Part shown: piece by piece, positions 13,501 through 24,850 of the stretch
Position numbering within the stretch: position 1 is the first letter of the stretch
Layout of the letters: each line of letters starts with the position of its first letter
Assembly: GCF_964199755.1 (NCBI RefSeq)
Contig: NC_133930.1
Coordinates: forward strand, 28,168,071 to 28,232,070
DNA length: 64,000 nucleotides
Source: Larus michahellis
Taxonomy: Eukaryota; Chordata; Aves; Charadriiformes; Laridae
Direction: 5' to 3'
Made by a program: the position numbers and the translations under genes
The notes under the pieces: generated by a model
Seen by the model: only the letters and a program-made list of their open reading frames with translations
Told to the model about the DNA's origin: nothing
Databases searched by the model: none

Positions 13501-16500
13501 TTCTATCTACTTCTCCATCAGAAAGCATTGTGCCTATCATTTGTGATTGGCAGTGGGTCTCAGTTTTGTCCTACGGCCAACACAAAGTGGCGGCCTTGTC
13601 TGATGATCTGAATTCTTGTCCCAGTAAATGCCTCTCTCCTCATGTCATCTCCTGAGTGTTGGCATTGGCTGAGGAAGAAGACCTAACACCTCTGGTTTTG
13701 GTGCACAGAGAGAGAGATGCCTGTCTTCAAAAACTTTTATCAAAGAGTTGTGATGGTGGAAATTGTGTACACCCTGGGGTAGACTTCTCTGAGGAGTGTA
13801 GAGTCTGATCTGTTACAGAATGTGTCGGAAACCTGAGGAGGGGATAAGGAAGTCCAAGCAGAAGTTAACAATAAATCTCAGATCACTCCTTCATTTCTGG
13901 ACCTTATTTTTTTAAAATCTGCTATATGCTTTGAGTAAGACATAAGGGCATTAATAAATTAAATAAATGTTGCAAATAAATGTCTATTATTTGTCAACCA
14001 TCTGAAACTGCAAACAAAAGACGTGATTTGGGCCAAAATTAGCATGTAATGTATATCTTGCCTATTTTTGCTATGTCAAGCATGAGGCTCACACAAGCGG
14101 ATCGTTGCAGCCACACACAGTTCCAGTGAAACCAACTGTGCATCTGTTCGCATGCAACAAGCTACATGGTTAGGGCCACAAGTCCTGATTTGCACGCAGT
14201 TACACACAGGTAACTTTGCACTGATGAATGGTTTCCTTTATTTTTATTGCCTCAGAAGCAGAGATAATTGTCTTCCTTATTTCATTTATGTTGTAAATGC
14301 AAAGTTGCTTGTTATCTTTCAGTGCTTGCAGGATCCTGGCCCACAGTAATAAAATAAACAATTTATTTTATGTCACTGCTTCTTTTTAAGGATTCCAGTC
14401 ACCTGTGAGCATCTCATGCAACAGCCCATGTTTTTTTAGTGTGCTCTACCTTTCTTTCCCTTGGGTTTCAAAGTCCACTTGCTAGACAGAGTCAGCAAAT
14501 CTCTTTTTTCCACTGTCATAGGACACCTGCAATTTTCAGAAGTCTGCAGAAATGTCTGTGCATGGAGAATGAGTACAGTTTGGGTTTGTTGTTTTGTTGG
14601 GTTTTTTTCCTGTGAGATACTCCACATATTCTGATGGTTCATTCACTATTTTATTTGATATAAAGTCTTAATCCTTTTTCCTCCAGCTTTGCTTCTTGTC
14701 TTTGGGACACAGTAAGGTGTGGAAATGCTATGCCATACTGACACCTGTCAATATCTGTCTGGAGAGCACTATCCAACTTACCAGTGTCTCCTCATGACCT
14801 GACTCTCCTGCAGGGAGGAAAATCCTCTTGACTTAAGCAATAGTTGGAGAGGACAGGCAAAAACTCTGGGGTCTTCTACCCTTTTCTCTTGAAAATATTT
14901 TATTTTGTTGTTCAACTGAGGAGAATAAGAGTAGATAAGTCTTCCAAACCAAAGAGAAATTTAGAATCATCGAAGCAAAATACATATGCACCCAATCATT
15001 TTAGTGATATATTACTTTGCTTAATGATTAACTTAAAATGCCATATAAGAATTTGCAATCCACAGTAAATCATTTGGTAAGAATGATTTAAATGTACTGC
15101 TGACTAATGTGAAACAGTCTAGTTTCCACACTCAGTTGGCTGCCAAACATTGTTTAAGAAAAAGGGGTGTGTGTGATCCAAGTTGACATAAGTTATAGCA
15201 GATATTACACTCCAATATAGTGGTGGTTTGCAGAATATTGGGTTTAAGAGATAGGAAGAAGACGACATATTAAGTACCATGAGGATTGCCAGGCCTGTTT
15301 TGTGCCTTAATTGGGATGCTTTGCAACTCTACGTTTAATCCTTCTCAAAGCCTGCTTGGAAATGCATTTATGACTATCTTATCTGCAATGATACTGGGGA
15401 AGTGAAATGCTGGTTAATTTACTAACACAACAGCAAAATACAGAGGCTGCTTCTATGGTAGAGGCACAAGGTTGCTCTTCTTATTGTGATGACAGAGGAG
15501 TTAGTGTTTAAAAAACAATTAAATCAAGCATACTCTGCTGAAGAGCTGCAGGAAACAAGGACCAGTGATAGGAGACATGTCAAGCGGATGCATTGTTGAG
15601 AAGGGTGACTGGGAATGGCCTTGGGCTTAAAGAACAACGGTGATGTGAAATGCAGCAAGCAGTAGTAAACACTGAGTGTGAGGGAGACATCTTCTCTACA
15701 ACCAAGTATTTTCATTTAGATTTTTCTTTGAAAGAAAGGAGAAGCCAAGGATATATAAACACTGATTTTAATGTAGGCAACAGCCATTTCAGTGAAGCGC
15801 TTCCTATTCACTATCTTTTAACAGACATATTATTTCTGCTATCACAGTCAAAATATTCTAGAAAATGAATCACTTCTGGATTGGTGGGCATGTTGTATCT
15901 TTTATCTTTCCTTCGACTAAGATTATACCAGCACCACAGTGGTGCAAGGAGTGGGGAGGAGGTCTGCTCCACTGCCACTGCAACGCGATGCAGCGCAGCT
16001 GAAAATCAACTCTAGTACTCTTAGTAGTCCAGCTGTAGCATCATGGGTGACCTGTTTGAATATTTACTCAGCTTTTCAAACAGTTAGTTCAGCCCTCCAT
16101 GCTGCCCCTGCTGCCTGATTGCCAGTACCTGAGGCAACTATCTCTAGCCTTGCTGGCCCTTCTGCCTCTTGTACTGCAGCCACAGAAGGGCAGTGGATCC
16201 CAGCAATCCAGGGAAGGTGCCTGTGATCTGAGATCCCTTTGGTGCACTGGAAAACATCTACCCCATGGTGCCCTCCTGCAAATAACACTGCCACAGCTTC
16301 GGTCTTGTGGGAGGTATTCCCACAGAGGAATTCCCAGTGCACGTTCCCAGCAGAGGAATGATAGGGAAATTAGCTCATTCTGCACAGTCACCATGCAGTT
16401 CCTGCAGACCTGCCCCACGTGCCACCCTGTCCAATGCTCTTTTAAAAAATACATCATGATCAAAAGGGTGTAACTCTTGTAGACACTGTGCAGAGAAGAG

Positions 16501-18256
16501 CCTCTGTGAACTCAAGTCTTAATACACCAGACAGAATCAATGGCTTTACAGAAAAGCAGAGATTAACTACAGTGGGAACCCTGCATATAGGAGGGTGGAA
16601 AGCAAGGCTATTCCCTAGGAAGTTAAAAAATCCACTTCATTCATATATTTTATGGCCTAAATGGTCACAGGTGACTAATAACTTCTGAATTAGTCATTTT
16701 TGGAGTACCCAGCTGTAACACCTTAAAGCTATGTGGTTTTCAGAGTGTTATTAAGCATTTTCCAACAATCTGGTTGCTTTTAGGCAAAGGTACTCGACAA
16801 GCAGATGCATCTGAAATTGGTGTTAGAAGGCAGACAGCAATGAGGGGAGGAGGCATGTTAGAATATGTTCGAGAGTAGGTGATGTTGAAGAGGGAGGGAA
16901 GGTTTTGTGCAGCAGGAAACAAGCCAGCCAGGCAATTACAATGAAACTATGATAAACAGTTTCAAGAGAACTATTTGACCTGTTTGGACTTACTTTCTCC
17001 CACCATTATCACCAACTAGCATCTGTGCACCCAGATGTAACTTACATCCCACAAGGCATGGCATGTAGTTCTGTGGGGCTTTAGTCCTCGTGCTTACAAG
17101 TCAGAAGCCCCCAGCAAGATTTGCTTAACGTAAGGTTGGTTGTGGCTGCGGCTGGAGTAGCGGAGCAGAGCCCTGGAGAAGCAGAAGCAAACACAACTCC
17201 ACCTGCAATATCAAGAGCTGTACTTGGACACAGACATGAAGTATTAGGGCAGATCCAAAGGACAAGACAGCAGAGGATGGCCACCCCATCTTTGTGGCAT
17301 TTATGTGTCAGACCAGACCCTCTGGTGGATGTGAGCACCGGTCTCCTCGTGAGGGGGAGCCAGTCACCTTTTCCTCTGCTTGGGGCACTGCACAGTGACC
17401 TGATCAGGAGCTGAAGGGTAAATATCCCCTGCAAAGCTCCTGACTCACATACTGATGCTCAAGTGTGAACTTGTCGGCAGAGTTTTGATGCCAGTGCCTC
17501 TCTTCTTTCTCTTCTGCCCTCCACAGGTGATGATACAGCAGACCTCTGATCTTGGCTAGGGTAAAATTGGCCAATGACATCTGATACGACCTTGGAGGTC
17601 AGGAATTGGGCATCTTCTCTGTATGCTACGCATGACTGTAGACAGATGGTGTCCAGTGGGCATGCCAGCTTTCCCTGCAGGAGAAGAGCAGAGACACTGT
17701 CTTCCACTCTGGAGCACCAGCTTGTCTCCCTCCAGGTGTCTTGGGTTCACGGTCTGCAGCTGCCTCCCACACCATCCTCTCAGTCCCTTTCAATTTTTTT
17801 TTCAACACTTCCGTAGCTCCTGGCTCCAAAGGAAGCCATCCATGCAAGACAGCTTCAAGGTTCCTCTGCTGGAAATTCTTGCCTGTCCTTTTTTGCCATT
17901 TCCTTTAATGCTGTGGCTGAACCTGCCATAACCTCTAGCTGCAGAGGTTTGCCCTTTGAGGTCCTCTTTCTTTCCAGGGTGTCCAGCACCTGTGACACTC
18001 CTCAGGGCTCGGGTTGTCCCAGTGGTCTGTACTCCTGCTGCTGAGGGAGAAAACCCTGCAAAAACAGTACTCTGGGCCACCGCTTTTCTTCAGCTACCTC
18101 AGAAAATCTTCTCTGCCCAGCTGATAGCCTTGTTAGCTGTGACAAAATTAATGTGTAAAAGAGTCATATCTGCATGCATGTGCACATCACTATTTCGTCT
18201 AAACAGCGACATCTCCTGACACCCGAGCTGCAGCTGTGTTAGTGGGTTACTACTCC

Positions 18257-18277
18257 AATAAAGTTGTTGTTGTTGTT
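18257..18277 (+). repeat. AATAAA followed by (GTT)5
   Basis: AATAAA at 18257-18262 directly followed by five GTT units. This could be the 3' end of an unrecognised retroelement or plus-strand RNA. Confidence 0.4.
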
Positions 18278-21200
18278 ACATACAGTAAATGGCCTCCCGA
18301 GGGCCACCCTTAACAAGAACCATGTCTGCTCCTGCGTTTCATTCAGTGCCAAGCATGCTGTCAGCACTTAACAGCTATTAATAATAACAGAAGGAATTAC
18401 AAAGCTTCATGGGACAGAATAAAGCCTGCTTAAAGGCCGTTCTTTGAGGGCTGTCCTACTTTGCTTGTATTCATACATCCAAACTGGATCTATTTAAGAC
18501 GATAAAGTTAAAATTACCAACGTAATGTAATTCTGAGTTTGAAGCTTTGCCAGACATTAACTGCTAAGGCTATTTCTATAAACAAAGTGCACTTTCTAAA
18601 GGAACATTCACTTCAGCTTTTAACTGTGATTTCCTGTGGAAAACAGTTGTGTTGGTAAAAATTCAAACATGCAGTTTATTCATATGTTAATTAAAAATCG
18701 TTGATAAAAGCAGAAAAGATTTCTGTTTTGGGTATTTTCTGGCAGCTATTTGATGTGTTTGAAGAGTTTGGTTTGAAGAGTTAATCATATTCTTGAGTTC
18801 CTTTAACTGGTTGGTAAATGGCAGCAAATACCTGATATGAAGATTATTATTTTTCTGATGTATTGGGCCAATCTGGCATAACTGGGGGCAAGTGACGTTA
18901 TTTTAAATGGTTGCACCTGAGAGAACCATGGCTGAATTTATTCCAGTATTGCAGGTAATGGGCATCTTAGAAGTTTTCACAGAGGACTGAAAAACATATT
19001 TGTGTATGAAATATGAAAGGCAGTGTGTAATTTTACACTTTTGAAACGGATTTCTCTCATTTCTCTGTGGCAGGTCTGGCGAAGTTAGTCATGCTGGCGA
19101 GAGGCTGGAGAGTTGGGTAACATAAAATTCTGCTGTTGTGGGGCATCAAATTGGGATTAAATGCCTCTTTAGTAAATGGAAGATGGAAAATTTATCAGTG
19201 AGAAAAAAAATTCTGACATATTTTAATTATTATACAATATATTATAACTGCTATTAAACTGAAAAATGAAAATAATTTATACTTTGATAAACAATGGACA
19301 ATAACATCAACTTCTGAAAAATACCAATGAATACTTTTTTCCCTAATATTTACATACACATACATACACATACAGACGTGTGTTAAAGGTTAAATCAAGA
19401 TGTATGTATTTTAGGCATGCCCGCATGTGCATGTGATAACTGCATAAACCCATGCACCCCAAGATGCTCTAAATGGGCATATGACTTGGCTCTGCAATCA
19501 AACAGTTTTCTGTCATTGTTGCTCGTACTGTGCATGTAACTTGACTAAAATATGTGCCCCCGTGCAACAGAGAAGCATACAAGCAGCGGTCCTGTTCTAC
19601 ATTATTGATCCTGTTATCATCCCGACGCCTCTGACTGTGAGTTCCTCAGGCTAGACTATTTCTCTTATATTTCCACTTTGATTTTCATACACTGTTGAAA
19701 CCATAGCAAAAAATAATAGTCAAATGAAAATGCTTATAGTCAGTTCTGTTTGCTGGACGTATAAAAGCACATGATGAATCTGGCAGCCATAACATTTTTG
19801 TTAGTTGTTTATGGGGTCTCAGAAAAATCTCTGATTTATATTGCTCTGTGGGAGTTTAATGGCGTTGCTTGTTATGAAAAATTGAAGGACCTAATGCTCC
19901 CAACACCCATACAAGCAACTAAGTGCCAGATAAAATGAGCCTGAATTCATTAAGTTACACCTGCACCAACAATACTCAGGCTGATAACTCATTCTGATGA
20001 TATTACAAGTGAATTATTATCCAGTTAGATCACAAGCCCAGCTTTGATTATGAAGGCATGTTTATTCACATTAAGGTTTCATTATTTGTTTGGAAGCAGG
20101 GGCACAGTTTTGCAGCTCATTTGGATTTTTTTTTTTTTTTTTACTAAACAGATGGAGGAGAGTTTGTTTTTTGTGAAAATAACAGAAAGGTAACATAAAA
20201 TACTTGAATGTGTAACGTAAAACTAAAACATTTTAGTAAGCTACCCTGTGGGTCACAACCTCCTGGTCTGTATGGCTAAGTAAACATTAAAGATTAACAC
20301 ATTTGTTGCTTGATTTTGATTAGCCATCAATATTAAGCGCAACACACAGAGTGTGGGCTGAGAAGGTAGAGGCATTTAAAACAGGTAGCATAATACGTAA
20401 AAGAAGTTAATTCTTTTTCCCCGTGGCCGTTACCTGGTTCTCTCTTTTCTGCTGTGTTGGGTCTTACTCTCTCGTCTTGACTTTTTCCTACCTTCCATTA
20501 AAAGCAAGGCCAAATCCTAACTAATTTTAACATGGAGCTTGAACAATTTATGAAAGGGCTTGTGCAGTTGCCTACCACAGCAGGAGCCGTGCAGATCTTT
20601 TCCACTCTGATGCTCCCAGTGCTGCAGTCTCTCATCAATTCCCGAATTAGTCCAGTTCCCACTCACACAGTCCTACAGTAGGTGATTTTAAGCAAGCTAT
20701 TCTACTATTTTAGTGCGCGTGCTGGGGTTCACGTGTATCTATGTTTGCATACTCTTGTGCTTCGCACATCTAACATTTTTCGAACATAATGGAATTCATT
20801 CAGAAATGCGGCTCTAGGAGGAAATCTCAAACAATCCAAGTGTTACTTGGAAGAGTCAATAAATTATTTTTAACTGAACATTGTTTAGGAAAATGTTCAC
20901 TTGCATCACTTGGTGGGGTGAAGAGCTCCCCATTTTTTTCCCTCCCCATCACCAATTTGTTATGTTTGCTCTTTTTTTTCCCTGCCTTTCCTTCTCATTA
21001 TAGAAGTAGCAGAATAGAAGCCATCCTCTGCTGGCATGCTTGCAAATTCCCATTTTTCTACCTCTCTTCCCACTTTTCTGGACATTTTTGCCTTTGCCCT
21101 GTGGCTTTCTTGAAGCTGGGTGGAATTTGATGTCACTACAGTTAAGGGAAAGATTCGCAGATGCGATTTGAACTGCAGCTTTTTCTCTTTGTTCCTTCTT

Positions 21201-21988
21201 GTTCTTTCCCTGCATATCCAGGTTTTAACAGGCTGAAAAAAACCCCACAGACACACAAGAAGCATTAGACATTTCATACTACTGCCTTTATTCATTTTAT
21301 CAAGCATTCTGTGCCTCTGCAGATTTGTTAGATACAAATAAAGGCCACATTCAAAGATCTTAAAATACAAGAATAAAGCCTGTATCTGATGTGACTGATT
21401 TGTAAAGATGAAGCACGTGCATATTTGCACAGTTTTTAACAGACACAACTGTGCTTATTCTGTCTGGGGAAAAAAGCATCTGGTCGAAAGTCAACACTGA
21501 TGCAAAGGCGCTCTGTGCCCCTCTGGCAGCACAGAGCAGTCTATGTGTGTCCTGGTCAGTCCCTGTCTGGCCAGCTTGGAGGGCAGGAGGAGCAACCACC
21601 TGCGTGTCTGCAAAAGACAAAAAAGATGTGGAGGCTCTATAATAATGCAGAGTGTCGGCACATTGCAAAACACTCAAGTACCTCTGACTTTGAGGGAAAA
21701 ATCTGGGCAAGTGGAATATATAAGCCTTATTTGTGCAAACAAGGTAAAAATAATATTTAGTTTCCCTTGATGTTTTATCAGGATTAGTAAAACCTCAGTG
21801 TTGATGGATTACATAGGCACAAATTTGGAGCTATGTGACTTCACTATTTACAGCAATTTGTTTGGTTTTTTTTCTATGCCTTTCCATGGAAGATTTTGCA
21901 GGGAACTGTTGTTTGGTGGTAAAAATCCTATTGTACCTCTACAGTTCTGAAGAGATTAATTTCTGCTGAAGTCTTATTAGTTTATTTT

Positions 21989-22022
21989 CCTCCCTCCCTT
22001 ACGATGGCATAAGGGAGGGAGG
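21989..22022. repeat. perfect 13-bp inverted repeat, 8-nt loop
   Basis: Arms CCTCCCTCCCTTA and TAAGGGAGGGAGG match perfectly around the loop CGATGGCA. The arms are homopyrimidine/homopurine apart from the inner TTA/TAA bases. No gene lies nearby. Confidence 0.9.
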
Positions 22023-23417
22023 CCAAGTGATTATCTAAATAATGTGTTTTTTGAAAAAGATAACGAAAGAGTTATCATGACGCATGTGCTGCGACAACTG
22101 CTGTCCTGCTCTACATAAATGCGGAAGGTGGCATGTTAAATGGTGAAAAATAAACAAATGACAAACAAAACCAGCAAAGAGGTACAAACCGCAGCCTTCT
22201 CAAGCTGCCAGCTTTTGCCAGGTCTCTGTGTGAGGCAAGGCTCGTGAGACGACCACTGCAATGTGTGGCAGATGCCCAGGGACACGAGGCTGTGACAAGC
22301 CAATGCTGCCCTGAATGCCGGTGTGGCCTGGGTTTGGGCTCCAGAGCAGCAGAAAAAGAAGAAGGGCACCCCAAGTGGTGTCCATTAGCACGGAAGCTCC
22401 AGCCAGTTTCAAGGCTAGAAGTTTAAAATGCACACCTATTCCTTTTTTGGCGGTCACCGACTCGGACTGCATTATTGTTCATTATTTCCATAGGTATGTC
22501 TTCAGGCTGACAAAGCCTGAGGCTTTACCTTAAAGCTAACCTCTTGATAGTACCCACTGAACTGTAGGTAAAGAGGAAGCTGCACCTACGCAAAACATGA
22601 AAATATCAGGCCATCTACCCAGGGCTGTCAAATAGCATGCCCTGTTCCCTAGGTAGCAAGCACAGTGTCTTTCATACAGACTGGTGATTCACCTGCAAAA
22701 ATAAACAAAAAGCATCCACTGCCTTTTAAAAAAAATCTGACACAATATAACCTAAACAGGGGAGCAATAATCTCATCGTCGGATTTTGTAAAAGATGTAC
22801 AGCAGCTACTCTGCTACAGCATGTCCCATGGTGTTTGTTAAACGTGTGTGTAGCTGCAATCAATTGCTCATTAGAGTTGCCACACATGGCACAGATACAA
22901 GCAAACACGGCATTACTGATTTCCCCTTGACCCTGTGCTGTTACCACACATGGCGTGAAGTTCAGGAAGGCATTTTCTGACTGATCACATGAGCTAGGGA
23001 GCCATTTTTGACTGTTTCCTATGGAAAAACTCCTCCATCATTTTGCAAACATTGTTCAGGAGGACACAAGCCTGCTACATCTCACAATTAGACTTCACAT
23101 AACTTTGGAGGTGTCAACACTGTGTCCCGAGACCTCTCAAAGTAACCTCTGTCAGTACTGGGAGAGGTTCTCTCATGAGTTCACTGGTGTCAGGAAGCTG
23201 AAGCAAGCCTCTCATGAAGGTCCACATGCGTCTGCTCCACTATGTGCAATTCCTGCAGCTGCTTGCAAGTCACCCCATGCCTGGAGGGCAATGAGAGTGT
23301 CTAAATCAGGCACTTTTGAAGATTCTCTCCCTGCAGTCCCCAGTTGCTCTGCAAGGCTTTGCATCACATCACAGGCAGGAGCTGAATAATATCTATTGGA
23401 TGAAGCTGAACCAGAAT

Positions 23418-23921
23418 GACAGAATCACAGAAGGGTTGGAAGGGACCTTTGTAGATCGTCTAGTCCAACCCTCCTGCCAGAGTGTGTTCATCTAGAGCAG
23501 GTTGCACAGGAATGCATCCAGGGGGGTTTTGAATGTCTCCAGAGATGGAGACTCCACCACCTCCCTGGGCAGCCTGTTCCAATGCTCTGTCACTCTCAAA
23601 GTAAAGAAGTTCCTCCTCATGTTGAGACGGAATTTCCTGTGTTGCAGTTTGTGCGCATTGCCCCTTCTCCCGTCGCTGGGCACCACTGAAAAGAGTCTGG
23701 ACCCATCCTCTTGACACTCACCCTTTAGGTACTTATAAGCATTGATGAGATCCCCCCCTTTCAGTCTTCTCTTCTCCAGGCTATACAGACTCAGGTCTCT
23801 CAGCCTTTCCTCATAAAAGTGATGCTCCTGTCCCTTGATCACCTTTATAGCCCTCCACTGGACTCTCTCCAGTAGTTCCCTGTCTTTCTTGAACTGCGGG
23901 GCCCAGAAGTGGACACAGAAA
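23418..23921 (-). mobile_element. CR1 LINE, 5'-truncated, minus orientation
   Basis: Begins at low coordinate with the reversed CR1 3' end (AGAATCACAGAAGGGTTGGA) and runs into the coding part. The frame at 23492-23842 encodes the C-terminal region of CR1 ORF2 ([33 protein letters not shown]). It is a truncated copy lacking the reverse transcriptase core, so it is inactive. Confidence 0.95.
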
Positions 23922-24368
23922 ATACACCCTAGGAGAACAACTTGTGTATTTCAATGTGTAATTGACATTCAGTCCGCAGGACCAAGTCTGCTATAAACCT
24001 CTCCGACGCACGGTGGATGTGGACACAGGGCTCTCCACACCTGCTCTTTCACTTGGCGGACCCGCTCCTGCTGAGCAGCGCTAACGCAGGCTCAGCCCCC
24101 GAGATCCCACCTGGCTGTGGCGCAGGCTTCTCCGCCAGACACTCTGGTGCACACTTGCGGATGGAGCGTCCATAGCCACGTTCAGCACGTCCTGCTGATG
24201 CCTATTCGCTCTGACAGCTAAAGTGGAGCCAATGATGATACTTGCAGCAGGCACGGGTTATCTTACGCGCTGCATCCAAACAGCATGCCCTGCTTCTTCC
24301 CAGATGACCCTTGGACTCCGCCCTGCTCCTCCACGGAGAGAGAAGTCCCTCCCGTTCAGTCACAGGGG

Positions 24369-24400
24369 TGAGGAGGAGGAGGAGGAGGAGGAGGAGGAAG
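24369..24400. repeat. (GGA)n microsatellite
   Basis: About ten GGA units next to the GC-rich patch. Confidence 0.95.
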
Positions 24401-24439
24401 GAGCGTGTGAGCGCACGGCGCACTGCCTCCCCCCAAGCT

Positions 24440-24850
24440 GAAGAGCTTCCCGACGTCCCCTCCTCCTGGGGATACTCAGGCCCCCGGCGGGTTTTCCGAC
24501 ACGGGTTTGTTTTGGTTTTTTTCCCCCTTAAACAAGCCAAATCTCAGTTGGCTGGGAGCTCAGAGTACTTTTTAATGGCACCTTTATCATTCGCCGGGGC
24601 GGGGGCAGTGGGGACGGCGACGGGGACGGGGACGGGGCGGTCGCCCCGTCCCCCGCCCCGGTCCCGTCCCCGCCGCCCCCGACAGCCGCTTCGGGACACT
24701 GGGGCGTCCCCTGGCGTCCCTCTCTGGAAAAGAACGAGCCCTGCTTACAGGTTAATTTGTTTATTTATTTATTCCCCCCGCCTTCGGAAGATTTCAGCAG
24801 GACAACTTTGGAAACACCCGCTTTCCGCTTGGGTAGGCGTGCGCAGGCGC
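24440..24850. promoter_or_regulatory. small GC-rich / CpG-rich patch
   Basis: About 400 bp with a G-tract block and its mirror C-tract block at 24597-24681. It sits about 3.7 kb past the 3' end of TMEM174, so it is not that gene's promoter. The role is unknown. Confidence 0.4.
24628..24653. repeat. GC-rich near-palindrome, 12-bp arms
   Basis: GGGGACGGGGCG and CGCCCCGTCCCC are perfect arms separated by GT. They are part of a larger G-tract/C-tract block. Confidence 0.88.

Larger units (their letters stand above)
9009..23417. other. long intergenic region, no gene recognised
   Basis: AT-rich DNA with simple repeats and no recognised LINE or gene. Around 16.08-16.47 and 17.1-18.2 kb the GC content rises and several frames are open on both strands at once, which argues against coding. 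Confidence 0.55.

Noticed and set aside
16076-16473. Frames of 88-124 codons on both strands
   Set aside because: Three registers are open at once over the same bases and none has a family feature.
23492-23842. 116-codon minus-strand frame as a host gene
   Set aside because: It is the C-terminal part of CR1 ORF2 within a truncated LINE.
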